A DNA stretch of 64,000 nucleotides from an uncultured Sphingobacteriales bacterium (GCA_937871285.1 CALMQS010000039.1:1-64000); one strand, 5' to 3'. Shown: positions 44,693 through 55,600, numbered from the stretch's first letter. The notes: generated by a model not told the origin, from the sequence alone. Translations and numbers: made by a program.

Positions 44693-46009
44693 TTACAGAC
44701 TTTCAAGCAATTCTACCACCTTCTCGCTTTTTAAAATAAAATAACCAAGGCGGTCATTGCTTATACCGTCTTTCAACTGGTAACTGAATACCAGCTTATC
44801 ATTATGTATCCTGGTTTCAAAATATTTGAATGAAATGGTGGGGTATCCTTTCATCTCATCTCCTATTTCATAAAGATGCGTGGAGAGGATAAATAAAGAA
44901 CCTTTAATGCGGGTTAGTCCTTTAATTACTGCCAGCGAACAGCGCATGGCGTCCTGTATATTGGTTCCTTTAAATAATTCATCAATCAGCACCAGCCATT
45001 TTTTTCCGTTGCTTATGGTAAGTATTGTTTTTTTTATACGCTGCACTTCATTAAAAAAATAGCTTTCGCCCTTCACAATATTATCTTCAACGTTAATATT
45101 GCTCAAAATACCGTCAAACAACGAAAGCCGTAATTTTTCGGCGGGAACGCCCATGCCCAGATGTGCCAGGTATACGGCAACGCCCAGCGATTTAATGAAT
45201 GTACTTTTGCCCGCCATATTGGCCCCGGTAAGAAAAAGAAAGTTGCTTTGGGGAGATAAGGCTATGTCGTAAGATACGGGCTGAGGCAGCAGGATATGGT
45301 ATATCTTATCCGCTTTTATGAAGGGTTCATCTGAAACAACAAATTCGGGAAAGGTTAGCCTGTACTGCTGAACCGCCCTGGCCATAGAATACCATGCATC
45401 TAACTGATAGAATATTTCCGTTAGTTCATTAAAGCGCGTTTTAAAAGCAGCCTTCAGGAAATGGCCGTAATACAGGATTTCTTTTATGGAAAAAATTTCC
45501 CCGGGTTTCTTTTTCAATAGTTCCTGCAGTTGCTGGTGCAGCAGCAGCGATCGTATCCGGGAGGCGAATAGCTGCAGCTTAGCCGGCGCCTGTGGCGCAT
45601 CAATCAATACAGCCAGTTGCTGCATGCCCGCTATAAAATCACGGAAATGCGTAACCGAAAACCGGATCAGCCCGTAATCTGCGCTGTGCAGGACTTTATA
45701 CAGCCGGGTGCTGAAAAAATCGGCTGAATGGGGGATAGGATCAAGCGGCGTATCATAAAACCTGTCCATCATTATCATAGTGCCGTTGGTTATGGAAGCT
45801 GGCCATTCATCGAGGCGGGATACCATAAGCCGGATAATATTTTGGGTATCCTGTATTTTATGTAACGCGTCAAAAGGCTCCCGCATCATGTGGCGGAGCC
45901 ATTCTTTGCCACCGTTGGTACGTGTGAAATTGAGCTTATGAAAAACGGAAAACGCTTCTTCAGCATTGAAGACGGAAAGATCGTTATATGTGGTTTTGTC
46001 TATTTGCAT
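44693..46009 (-). CDS. MutS-like ATPase (MutS domain III/V only)
   Basis: A 438-residue MutS-related protein. Helical core residues 1-250 are followed by an ATPase domain with Walker A GANMAGKST, VEDNIVKGESYFFNEVQRI, Walker B WLVLIDELFKGTN and ILSTHLYEIG. The mismatch-recognition domain I of MutS and the Smr nuclease of MutS2 are both absent. Such short MutS-like proteins are common in Bacteroidota, and their DNA substrate is unknown. It lies downstream of pyrC on the same strand, 49 bases apart. Confidence 0.9.
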   Translation of the reverse strand: MQIDKTTYNDLSVFNAEEAFSVFHKLNFTRTNGGKEWLRHMMREPFDALHKIQDTQNIIRLMVSRLDEWPASITNGTMIMMDRFYDTPLDPIPHSADFFSTRLYKVLHSADYGLIRFSVTHFRDFIAGMQQLAVLIDAPQAPAKLQLFASRIRSLLLHQQLQELLKKKPGEIFSIKEILYYGHFLKAAFKTRFNELTEIFYQLDAWYSMARAVQQYRLTFPEFVVSDEPFIKADKIYHILLPQPVSYDIALSPQSNFLFLTGANMAGKSTFIKSLGVAVYLAHLGMGVPAEKLRLSLFDGILSNINVEDNIVKGESYFFNEVQRIKKTILTISNGKKWLVLIDELFKGTNIQDAMRCSLAVIKGLTRIKGSLFILSTHLYEIGDEMKGYPTISFKYFETRIHNDKLVFSYQLKDGISNDRLGYFILKSEKVVELLESL

Positions 46010-46058
46010 GTGTTAAAATCGCCGTTCAATGCTGTAAAATCAATCCTGCCCATTTGCA

Positions 46059-47450
46059 CTATCGCTCAAACTCCAGTCTCATGCCCTTATGAGATTCATT
46101 CCATACCCCGTTTCCATAATTTTCATATACCAGGTTACCGTTCACAAATGTATGGGTAATGGTTGCAGGGAAAGTAAAGCCTTCCAGCGGGCTCCATCTG
46201 CACTGGTATAAAATATCTTCCCGCTTTACGGGTTGTGGCTTATCTATATCTGCCACCACAAGGTCGGCCCAGTATCCTTCGCGGATGTATCCCCGGTTGG
46301 GCAACTGGTAACAATCGGCCACGGCATGGCTCATTTTTCGCACAATGGTTTCCAGCGTTATTCTTCCCTGCCTGTAATAATGCAGCATCAGCAACAGGGG
46401 GTGCTGCACCAACGGCAGCCCGGCATGCGCCTGCTCATACTGCATGTTTTCAGTGAGCATAAGCTTACCGGTGCCATCCCTGTAATATCCTTTTTCCTGC
46501 AAGGTGTGCGGCGCATGGTCTGTAGCAATCACATCAATCCTGTCGTCTAATAGCGCTTCCCATAAGGCTTCCCTGTTATGCGGCGCTTTAATAGCAGGGT
46601 TGCATTTGATCAGGTAACCCAGGCGTTCGTAATCATCTGCGGTAAAATGCAGGTGATGAACACAGACTTCACAGGTAATGCGTTTTTCTTTCAGCGGTTT
46701 AAGATTACTGAACAATTGCAGCTCTTTGGCCGTTGAAATGTGCAGGATATGCAGGCGGCTGTTATGTTTTTGAGCAAATTGTATAGCAGTGAGCGATGAT
46801 TCAAAACAGGCTTCTTCATTGCGGATCAGCGGATGGTGTGCGGGTGTTAAAACAGGTTGGGCCTTCTTTATTTTTTCATAATTGCTTTTAATGATCTTTT
46901 CATCCTCGCAATGCGTGGCAATCAGCACTTCACTTTCCCTGAACAGCTTGTCGAGCGTGAGGTAGTTATCTACCAGCATATTGCCTGTGCTGGAGCCCAT
47001 GAAAATTTTAATGCCGCATATACTGTTACGATACTGGTTCACTTTCAGCGCCTCGTCAGCATTATCATTAGCGGTACCCATGAAAAAAGAGTAGTTTGCC
47101 AGGGCTGTTTGCGCGGCAATATTATACTTGTCTTCCAGCAAACCGAGCGTAAGCGCATTTGGAATGGTGTTAGGCATTTCCATAAAAGAGGTAACGCCAC
47201 CGGCTACTGCCGCTTTCGACTCAGAGTAGATGGTGGCTTTGTGGGTGAGCCCCGGTTCCCTGAAATGTACCTGGTCGTCAATAGCACCGGGAAGCAGGTA
47301 TTTACCTTCACCGTTAATTTCTTTAACGGCCAGCCCGGTTTGAATGGCAGAGCCTATCTTTTCAATTCTTCCCTGCTTTATAAGCACATCCGCAGCAACA
47401 ATAGTATTTTCATTAACAATGTTGATATTTTTTAAAAGATAGTTTGTCAT
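46059..47450 (-). CDS. pyrC: Dihydroorotase
   Basis: A 463-residue amidohydrolase that interconverts carbamoyl-aspartate and dihydroorotate in pyrimidine synthesis. Seen are GAIDDQVHFREPG, the carbamylated Lys in GIKIFMGSSTGN, metal His in ATHCEDE and HILHISTAKE, and the catalytic Asp in VIATDHAPHT. The first metal-binding motif reads QVH where the usual HxH is expected. I recall the same substitution in other Bacteroidota dihydroorotases, so it is probably lineage-typical and not a defect. The length suits the family. Confidence 0.9.
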   Translation of the reverse strand: MTNYLLKNINIVNENTIVAADVLIKQGRIEKIGSAIQTGLAVKEINGEGKYLLPGAIDDQVHFREPGLTHKATIYSESKAAVAGGVTSFMEMPNTIPNALTLGLLEDKYNIAAQTALANYSFFMGTANDNADEALKVNQYRNSICGIKIFMGSSTGNMLVDNYLTLDKLFRESEVLIATHCEDEKIIKSNYEKIKKAQPVLTPAHHPLIRNEEACFESSLTAIQFAQKHNSRLHILHISTAKELQLFSNLKPLKEKRITCEVCVHHLHFTADDYERLGYLIKCNPAIKAPHNREALWEALLDDRIDVIATDHAPHTLQEKGYYRDGTGKLMLTENMQYEQAHAGLPLVQHPLLLMLHYYRQGRITLETIVRKMSHAVADCYQLPNRGYIREGYWADLVVADIDKPQPVKREDILYQCRWSPLEGFTFPATITHTFVNGNLVYENYGNGVWNESHKGMRLEFER

Positions 47451-47929
47451 AACGAGTCGTCTATAATGGTGTGCTTAAGCATTTTGAAAATGACATAATG
47501 TATCGTTGGCCCCTGCCCGCCTTGGCGGGGAACGAAATATCTGAATTTATTTATCTTCTACTTTTTGTCACTTTTTTTGCGGAAAAAAAGTAACCAAAAA
47601 AGCCGCCCGAAAACCCATCCTGCCGCCTGCCTGTCCGGTAGGCTGGGCTGGCAGGGATTACTGCCCGTTTTCGGGAAGGAGCCCTGATTAAGCTTTTGTG
47701 CTACTGTGATTTCAGCTTCATTTTGTTGCTGCTTTCTTACTTTCAGTAGTCCGCACTATAGCTATCTTGTGTGAGCGCTGAGATTGCATTTCCCTTCAAA
47801 TTTCGTGCTTCCGGCTTCGGATTTGAAATTTTTTTGGTTCTTGTTTTTTGTTATTTGATCCTTTGTATTCCCCCGGATTTATCATGCAATTTAAATGAAT
47901 ACCTTTATTTTTACCCAATTATGCTGATA
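47451..47929. other. 479-bp gene-free region with structured repeats
   Basis: This stretch lies between divergent pyrC and the DPP-IV-like gene. A frame is open from a GTG at 47771, but it encodes no signal peptide there, and the true start is taken as 47930. The centre (47561-47675) is a set of nested palindromes described separately. TACCTTTA (47900-47907) is a 7 of 8 match to the -7 box, just before the peptidase start. A GC palindrome CCCTGCCCGCC/GGCGGGG lies near 47511-47530. Confidence 0.5.
47561..47675. repeat. Nested palindromic repeat region
   Basis: A hairpin ACTTTTTTT-GCGG-AAAAAAAGT (47570-47591) has further pairing of its CTTTTTG/CAAAAAAG flanks. It is followed by a stem CCCGAAAAC/GTTTTCGGG (47606-47614 and 47667-47675) enclosing CCTGCC/GGCAGG (47619-47624 and 47650-47655). 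The first part resembles a dispersed repeat I associate with Bacteroidota intergenic regions. It could be DNA-level REP material or a structured leader RNA. Confidence 0.55.
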
Positions 47930-50146
47930 ATGAAAAAACTGCTTATCTCCATATTTATTATTTGTGCTTCCCTTTTTGTTCATGCGCAGCAGCAGGGAAA
48001 AATGGATATTGATCTGGAAAAGATATGGAGCGGTCATTTTGATGAGCGCAAATACGTGGTGCATCTCATGAACCAGTCTCCCCGCTTCGCCTGGATACAA
48101 ACGGATACCGCCTCGGGGCCGCAGGTTATCTTATCGCTCGACTTTAACACCACCCGGATCGTAGATACCCTTTTTTCGAACCAGATCAAAGGAGAAACGG
48201 ATTCACTACCCACTACTTTTACCTATTTCCAGGACTTCAGCTTTTCACCGGACGACAGCAAAGTATTAATTCGTACACAAATTGAACCCTTATATACCAT
48301 CTCTGAAAAATCTTTTAATTATGTGTGGGACATCAATAAAAGAACACTGAGGGTTGTTTCTGCCAACGGCAAACAACTGTATCCCGGCTTTTCGCCGGAT
48401 AGTAAACAATTGGCCTATATTATTGATGCCAACCTGTATATTATGGATATTGAAAAGAACACTACCGTGCCGGTAACGGTTGATGGCTCGGCGGGGCAGT
48501 TCCTGTATGGTATGGCAGATGCGTTATACGAGAATGGGTTTGGCATGACGAAAGCCTATGAATGGAGCCCCGACGGGAAGTATATTGCCATGCTCCGCTT
48601 CAATGAAAATACTGTAAAAAACTATCCTTTAACGGTATACGAACGGCCATACGCCGAAATAAAGAACCAGCGCTATCCTTTAGCGGGCGAAATGGTGCCT
48701 GATGTAAAAGTTTTTGTGTATGATATTACTAATAAACTTTTTGTTCCGGTAGACGTAGGCGTTAACCCGGATCAGTATATCACCGGGATACACTGGAGCC
48801 CCGATAATAAAACGCTGTTTGTGCAGCGCCTGTCAAGAGATCAGAAAAAGTTAGAGCTGCTTAAGGCAAATGTTGTTACGGGAAAAACTTCAGTTGTATA
48901 TACAGAAGAAAGCCCGGATAATTACGTTCGCGTTTACCCGGATAATGTATATTTTATTAAAGAGGGCCAATCGTTTTTGTGGAAGAGTGAAAAGGAAGGA
49001 TTTACCCATTTATATGAAATCAGCACCGACGCTGCCACCGTTGCGCCCGTAACCAGCGGTAAATGGGAAGTGCTTGAGGTGAAGGCGGTTGATGATACGC
49101 GCAATGAAATATATTATTCCTCGAACGAATCGGGTTCGCGGCAAAAACAGTTGTACAAAATAAATTACGATGGCAGGGGAAGAACGAAATTAACCTCCGG
49201 TAACGGGTATCATGATACATGGATAAGCAATGACAAAAGATTCTTCTTTGATGAGTTTTCTTCTTTAAATGATCCGCCGGTTTACCAGGTTGTTTCCACG
49301 GTTGAAAAAGAGCAGAAAAAGCTGATTGAAAATAAAGAGCTGAATGACCGGCTCAGGAACTATAAGATACCCAATGCGTATTTCTTTACCGTGCAGGCCA
49401 ATGACAGCATGACCATGAACGGATGGCTGATCCGTCCGTATAATAACGTAAGAGGAAAATTGCCCTTAGTATTGTATGTTTACGGGGGGTCAACACACCA
49501 GGAAGCGTTAGACAGGTGGAGTGATAAATTTACGCTCACCATGCGCTGGCTGGCCAACCAGGGATATGCTGTAGCCTGCATAGATCCCCGGGGTACACCC
49601 GGTAAAGGAGAAGCATTCAGGAAAAGCAATTATAAAGTACCCGGCGATATTGAGATAGAAGATTTGCTTAAAGTAAAAGATCATTTGGCGCGGAACTACC
49701 GCATTGATTCATCGAAAGTAGCGGTTATGGGCTGGAGTTATGGCGGCTACCTGGCGGCACTGGCTCAAACAAAATATGCCGGCCGTTTTAAAGCTGCCGT
49801 AGCCATAGCGCCGGTTACCAACTGGCGGTTTTATGAAAACGTGTATGCCGAACGCCTGCTTTCCATGCCCAGTGAAAATACAGACGGGTATAAGAACGCT
49901 TCCCCGGTAAGCTTTGCCGGCAACTATAAAAGCGGGCTTTTTCTTGTTCATGGAACTGCCGATGATAATGTGCATTTGCATAACAGCTTAGAACTGAGCA
50001 AACAGTTAACAGCGGCTATGAAAGCCAACTTTGAGCAGCACTTCTATACCGATAAAACCCATAACCTCAGCGATGGAATGCCCAATATTCTCAGGATGAC
50101 CCTGTATACAAGGATCAACGAATTTTTAAAGCGGGAGTTAAAATAA
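47930..50146 (+). CDS. DPP-IV-like S9 family peptidase
   Basis: A 738-residue exported serine peptidase. The signal peptide is KKLLISIFIICASLFVHAQQ, followed by a beta-propeller DPP-IV N domain and an alpha/beta hydrolase. The catalytic triad is S603 (GWSYGGYL), D678 (HGTADDNVH) and H711 (DKTHNLS). The Glu pair that anchors the substrate N-terminus in DPP-IV (YEEE) reads YENG (E201-N202), so specificity may differ from X-Pro dipeptide release. The ATG at 47921 is an alternative. It is coupled to the next gene by a 2-base gap. Confidence 0.92.
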   Translation: MKKLLISIFIICASLFVHAQQQGKMDIDLEKIWSGHFDERKYVVHLMNQSPRFAWIQTDTASGPQVILSLDFNTTRIVDTLFSNQIKGETDSLPTTFTYFQDFSFSPDDSKVLIRTQIEPLYTISEKSFNYVWDINKRTLRVVSANGKQLYPGFSPDSKQLAYIIDANLYIMDIEKNTTVPVTVDGSAGQFLYGMADALYENGFGMTKAYEWSPDGKYIAMLRFNENTVKNYPLTVYERPYAEIKNQRYPLAGEMVPDVKVFVYDITNKLFVPVDVGVNPDQYITGIHWSPDNKTLFVQRLSRDQKKLELLKANVVTGKTSVVYTEESPDNYVRVYPDNVYFIKEGQSFLWKSEKEGFTHLYEISTDAATVAPVTSGKWEVLEVKAVDDTRNEIYYSSNESGSRQKQLYKINYDGRGRTKLTSGNGYHDTWISNDKRFFFDEFSSLNDPPVYQVVSTVEKEQKKLIENKELNDRLRNYKIPNAYFFTVQANDSMTMNGWLIRPYNNVRGKLPLVLYVYGGSTHQEALDRWSDKFTLTMRWLANQGYAVACIDPRGTPGKGEAFRKSNYKVPGDIEIEDLLKVKDHLARNYRIDSSKVAVMGWSYGGYLAALAQTKYAGRFKAAVAIAPVTNWRFYENVYAERLLSMPSENTDGYKNASPVSFAGNYKSGLFLVHGTADDNVHLHNSLELSKQLTAAMKANFEQHFYTDKTHNLSDGMPNILRMTLYTRINEFLKRELK

Positions 50147-50148
50147 AA

Positions 50149-52134
50149 ATGACTTTACATGAGCACAGGCAATGGAAAAGGCGCCACTCAGGTTGCCTGT
50201 GGCTGGTTGTTTTGCTTTGCCTACTGCCGGGCATGCACGCGCTGCATGCTCAAACAAACAGACCTTATCATCTTAACGGGAACGCAACACAGGAAGACTG
50301 TAACTGCTATACGATTACAAACGACAGGAATGACCAGTCTGGATCTGTTTGGAATATTAATAAAATTGATCTCACCCACCCCTTCGATTATCACTTCAAT
50401 GTGTTTTTAGGGTGCCGTGATGCCGATGGTGCCGATGGCATTGCGTTCGTGCTGCAACCACTGAGCACCAGCATCGGCACAACAGGCCAGGGACTGGGCA
50501 TACAGGGCGTAGCGCCGTCTGTGGCAGTGGCTATTGATACGTACCAGAACACAGACTTCGGTGATCCGCATTATGATCACCTGGCCATTCATTTGAACGG
50601 CGACTTAAATCATAATACCGCTAACAATATTGCGGGGCCTGTAACGGCTTTGGAGAATAATGATAATATTGAAGACTGTAAGTGGCATATTATACGTATA
50701 ACATGGGATCCTGTTGCCACAATGATAACAGTATATATGGATGGCAAAGAAAGAATGCATGCCCTTAGAGACCTTGTACAAAATGTTTTTAACGGCGACC
50801 CTATGGTTTTTTGGGGGTTTTCGGGCGCAACAGGCGCCGCCACCAACCATCAGCGTTTCTGTACATCGCTGAACCCGTCCTTTTCCCTTGCGGAAGATCA
50901 GATCACCTGTTATCCCGAACCGGTTTTGTTTCGCGATAGCTCTACTTCTTTTGGAGATATTGTTAAATGGTACTGGGATTTTGGAGACGGCACCACCAGC
51001 ACAGTTAAAAACCCGGGCGCACACACCTATCCTGAGCCGGGTAACTATACGGTGAGCCTGAACATCGTTGGCAACGATGGATGCATCTCCGATACTTTCC
51101 GGCAGCAGGTGGTGGCCGGGTCAAAACCGGTGGCCGACTTTAACTTCAAAGACCCGCCCTATTGCGATAACAAGCTCATTCCTTTTAACGATCTTTCAAA
51201 AGTGGAGTATGGCACAATCAATGCATGGCACTGGACTGTAAACGGTAGCGCCATCCCCAACCCGGAACAGCCTCTGCAACGCCAGTTACCATTAGGCGAT
51301 AATACCATTACGCTTGAAGTAAAAACCAAAGAAGGCTGTGTATCTGAAATAACTCAAAAAGTAATTATCATACAACAGCATCCTGAAATTAGTATGCAGG
51401 AGGCAATGGATGCCTGCAAAAATGAGCCGGTTCTTTTTGTTGCAGCTAACGGCAACCCGGCACTGCCCGTTCAATCGTGGCACTGGGATCTTGGGGATGG
51501 TGCAACCGCTGATGAATCATCGCTTACCCACGCTTACAGTAACGGTGGAACCTTTAGTGCGGCTGTTTACGCGCGTGGGCCGGGTGGCTGCCCGTCTGAT
51601 ACCCTGCGGCAGGAAGTTACCATTTTCGCTACCAATGCATTTGCAGGCAATGATACCACCGCAGCTATAGGACAGCCCATACAGTTGCAGGCATCCGGCG
51701 GAGATTATTTTATATGGACACCCTCTTCGGGGTTAAGCGATGCAAACAGCTCAAACCCGGTTGCAACCGTTCAACATGATGCCACCTATATAGTTACTGC
51801 AACCAGTGACGCAGGCTGCCCAACAACAGATACGCTGTTCATTAAAGCATATGAGGGCCCCGAATTTTACGTACCCAATGCTTTTACGCCCAATGGAGAC
51901 GGCAGGAATGACGTGTTCCGGTTTACAGCCGTGGGAATGACGGCTATACATTATTTTAAAATATTCAACCGCTACGGTCAGGTAGTGTACAGCTCAACCG
52001 CTCCTTCGCACGGATGGGACGGGAGCTTTAATGGCAAACCACAAACCACGGGCACGTATGTGTGGATGATTGAAGGAAAAGATTACCAGGGCAATAACAT
52101 AAAAAGAAAAGGAACAGTTACACTCATAAAATAG
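50149..52134 (+). CDS. T9SS-targeted lectin/PKD-domain surface protein
   Basis: 661 residues. The signal peptide ends at LHAQ. Residues 40-240 form an L-type (legume) lectin-like domain (DADGADGIAFVLQP, GIQGVAPSVAVAIDTYQN, HIIRITWDP). Two PKD domains follow, recognised by WYWDFGDGTTS...HTYPEPGNYTVSL and WHWDLGDGATAD. The C-terminal YVPNAFTPNGDGRNDVFRF...GTYVWMIEGKD is the gliding-motility-associated (CHU_C, type B) sorting domain for type IX secretion. It probably binds glycan on the cell surface. It begins 2 bases after the peptidase stop, so the two exported proteins are co-expressed. Confidence 0.93.
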   Translation: MTLHEHRQWKRRHSGCLWLVVLLCLLPGMHALHAQTNRPYHLNGNATQEDCNCYTITNDRNDQSGSVWNINKIDLTHPFDYHFNVFLGCRDADGADGIAFVLQPLSTSIGTTGQGLGIQGVAPSVAVAIDTYQNTDFGDPHYDHLAIHLNGDLNHNTANNIAGPVTALENNDNIEDCKWHIIRITWDPVATMITVYMDGKERMHALRDLVQNVFNGDPMVFWGFSGATGAATNHQRFCTSLNPSFSLAEDQITCYPEPVLFRDSSTSFGDIVKWYWDFGDGTTSTVKNPGAHTYPEPGNYTVSLNIVGNDGCISDTFRQQVVAGSKPVADFNFKDPPYCDNKLIPFNDLSKVEYGTINAWHWTVNGSAIPNPEQPLQRQLPLGDNTITLEVKTKEGCVSEITQKVIIIQQHPEISMQEAMDACKNEPVLFVAANGNPALPVQSWHWDLGDGATADESSLTHAYSNGGTFSAAVYARGPGGCPSDTLRQEVTIFATNAFAGNDTTAAIGQPIQLQASGGDYFIWTPSSGLSDANSSNPVATVQHDATYIVTATSDAGCPTTDTLFIKAYEGPEFYVPNAFTPNGDGRNDVFRFTAVGMTAIHYFKIFNRYGQVVYSSTAPSHGWDGSFNGKPQTTGTYVWMIEGKDYQGNNIKRKGTVTLIK

Positions 52135-52223
52135 TGCAATACAGCGGCCATCTAAATGACGGGAAAAGAAGTGGAAAAGTTTTACTCCTCACCTTCGCCC
52201 ATCACCAGCATTCCGGCATGTTC

Positions 52224-52586
52224 TTATTTGATCAGCCTTAATGTAAAAGGATAGCGGTACAATTTCCCGTCATTGGCTTTAATAGTAGCTACAATTACAA
52301 GGATCAAAGCAATGATGCCCACGATCCACAATAAAAAAATACCAATAATCGTGATAAACAATACAATGCAGGCCAGCGCAACCGTTATCTGGAAATTCAG
52401 GGATTCCTTTGCATGAGCGGCAACAAATTGAGATTCATCTTTTTTAATCAGGTAAATGATCAGCGGTGCAAATAACCAAACTACCAAAGTGAGAATATGC
52501 GAAAGAATGGCCAATGTTTTTTCATCGCTTGTGGGTTGTAAAAGCGGTTGTTCATCTGTTCCAAGGAGGGAGTTTTGTTGTTCCAT
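52224..52586 (-). CDS. DUF4870 family membrane protein
   Basis: 120 residues from the ATG at 52586 (MEQQNSLLGTDEQPL), preferred over that at 52619. It has a Tic20-like DUF4870 fold with three hydrophobic segments (ILTLVVWLFAPLIIYLI, TVALACIVLFITIIGIFLLW, VGIIALILVIVATI) and the family motif FVAAHAKESLNFQIT. It is an inner-membrane protein of unknown function. It is downstream of mfd on the same strand, 79 bases away from the convergent side of the T9SS gene. Confidence 0.88.
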   Translation of the reverse strand: MEQQNSLLGTDEQPLLQPTSDEKTLAILSHILTLVVWLFAPLIIYLIKKDESQFVAAHAKESLNFQITVALACIVLFITIIGIFLLWIVGIIALILVIVATIKANDGKLYRYPFTLRLIK

Positions 52587-52665
52587 GACATTATAATTTT
52601 GTATGGAAATATAATTCAATTCAGAGAAATTTCATAATCTATTCGCCGGGCCCGGCTTCCGCATT

Positions 52666-55600
52666 TCATACCACGTTAACCTGTTCTCTCGTGTATTGAT
52701 GCATTTTAAACAGGAAATGATACAATTGCTCCATCCCGCCTATATCTTCATGAACGAGCAGGAAGTTTCTTCCCGTTTGTTTTAGTCTTGCCTTATGTGT
52801 AAGGGTTTGCACAAACTGCAGCATCTTATTGAAGGTGTCCGATTCAAAATAGGGTGAGTCGGGGTTATTAATAAAATAGCACCTCAGGGTTTCTCCTTTC
52901 AGCACCATTTTTTCAAATCCAAGCGCTACCGCCAGCCGCCGGCAGCGCACGGTAGTAAAAAGGTCTTCCACCTGGGATGGTACAGGGCCAAAACGGTCTC
53001 CCATCTCTGTATGAAACTGTTGCAGATCTTCTTCCGTATCACAATTGTCTAAGCGGGTGTATAACGACAATCTTTCATTGATGCTCTCCACGTAAGCATC
53101 AGGGATCAGTATTTCAAGATCGGTATCAATAGTACAATCCTGCACAAAATCTTCCTGCTTCTGAATTTCTTCCTTAAATACCTCCCGGAATGATGTGCGT
53201 TTTAATTCCCTGATGGCTTCATCTAATATTTTCTGATACATTTCAAAGCCTATCTCGGCCATAAAGCCACTCTGCTCGCCGCCCAGCAAATTACCCGCGC
53301 CACGAATATCAAGGTCGCGCATGGCAATCTGGAAGCCGCTGCCCAGCTCGCTATGCTGCTCCAGCGTTTGCAGGCGCTTGCGCGAATCATCCGGCAATGT
53401 GCTTACCGGCGGCGCCAGGAGGTAACAAAAGGCCTTTTTGTTGCTTCTACCCACGCGTCCCCGCAACTGGTGCAGATCGCTTAAACCAAACTGGTGTGCA
53501 TTGTTAACAATAATGGTATTTACATTCGGTATATCCACCCCGCTCTCTACAATATTAGTAGATACCAGCACATCATATTTATGTTCAATAAAATCCAGTA
53601 TCCGCTCTTCCAGTATATGACCTTCCAATTGCCCGTGAGCTACGCCTATGCTCAGGTCGGGGCAGAGGCCCTGTATAATGTTAGCCATTTCATTCAACCC
53701 CAGCACGCGGTTGTGTATAAAAAATACCTGTCCGCCTCTTTCCGTTTCATAATATATGGCGTCGCGGATATTATCTTCATTAAACACCTGCACCTCTGTT
53801 TGTATGGGCTGACGGTTTGGCGGGGGGGTATTAATGATGCTTAAATCACGTGCACCCATCAGGCTGAACTGCAGTGTTCTTGGAATAGGCGTGGCCGTTA
53901 GTGTAAGGCAATCTACATTTGTTTTAAGCGTTTTGATCTTCTCTTTATGCCCCACACCAAATTTTTGTTCCTCATCTATCACCAGCAGGCCCAGGTCCTT
54001 AAACTTCACCTCTTTCCCAACCAGCGCATGTGTGCCGATAATAATATCAATTTTACCCTCCTGTAATTTTTGAAGGGTTTCTTTTTTTTCTTTAGATGAT
54101 TTAAAGCGATTGATATAATCCACTGTTACCGGAAAATCCTTAAGCCGGTCTTTAAATGTTTTATAATGCTGGAACGCAAGAATAGTAGTAGGCACCAGAA
54201 CAGCGGCCTGCTTATTATCGCAACAGGTTTTAAACGCCGCACGAACCGCTATTTCCGTTTTACCAAAGCCCACATCACCGCAAACCAGCCTGTCCATAGG
54301 ATGCGGCACTTCCATATCTTTTTTTACATCTGCCGATGATTTGCTCTGGTCGGGCGTGTCTTCATAAATAAAGGAAGCTTCCAACTCGGTTTGCATATAA
54401 TTATCGGGGCTATGGGCAAAACCTACCTGCGCCTTACGTTGCGCATATAATTGAATAAGGTCGAAAGCGATTTCCTTGACCTTCGCTTTCGTTTTCTCTT
54501 TCAGCCGGTTCCATACATCGCTGCCCAACTTATTAACCTTGGGTACGCTGCCCTCTTTACCCGTATACTTGGCTATTTTATGAAGCGAGTTAATATTAAC
54601 ATACAGGATATCCGTATCCTTATATATGATCCGGACAGCTTCCTGCAGCTTGCCGTTCACTTCAATTTTTTGGAGTCCGCTGTAAATACCTACGCCATGA
54701 TCAATGTGCGTAACATAATCGCCCGGCTGCAATTCGCGCAGGGAACGAAGCGTAAGCGCTTTGTTTTTATTATAAGCCTGCTTGATCCTGTATTTGTGAT
54801 AGCGCTGAAAGATCTGGTGATCCGTATAGCAAACCACTTTAAGGTCGTGCGCAATAAATCCACCATGAATGGAAATCGGTACAGGAGTAAACTGTATTTC
54901 CGCTTTCATGTCTGCCAGAATGCTGTGCACCCTTTCTAATTGTCTCGGGTTTTCCGCGAACAGGTAAATGCTGTATTTTTTTGCCTCCCAGTTTTTCAGG
55001 TCTTTGATCAGGAAGTCGAACTGGCGGTTAAAAGAAGGCTGTTCTTTAGTGTCAAACGCTATTTCTATACCGCCAAAATGAGGGGTATGCCCAAATTCAA
55101 CGATATGCCGCGATTGTAATTGTTCTTCAATAGCGGCTACCGGCACAAAATCATCGCTGCTTACATCTTTCTTTTCTAAATTATCATCGTTGTCGTTCTG
55201 TGGCTTTTTTGCTGTTTCCTGCACCCTGAAAAATATTTCAAGGTCTTCTTCCTGCACCTGCAGCTTTTCTTTTACCACATCCCAGTCCTGCACCCATATT
55301 ACGGTATTTTCAGGAAGGAATTCCAGGAGGGAAACTTTTTCGCCGGAATCAAACTGTGTTTCCACATTGGGGATAATGGTTACCTGCAATAACTTTCTCT
55401 CGCTTAACTGTGTTTCCGGGTCAAAAATGCGTATGGAATCCACGTCATTGCCAAACAATTCAACGCGATAGGGTTTTTCATTACCAAAGGAATAAATATC
55501 GAGTATACCCCCGCGCAGGGCAAATTGGCCGGGCTCGTATACAAAATCGGTTCTTTCAAAGCCATAATCCACAAACAGCGATAGCAATTCATTTACATTG

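Noticed and set aside
47771..47929. N-terminal extension of the DPP-IV-like gene from a GTG
   Set aside because: The extension covers non-coding repeat-adjacent sequence. The signal peptide at 47930 and a -7-like box at 47900 support the later start.
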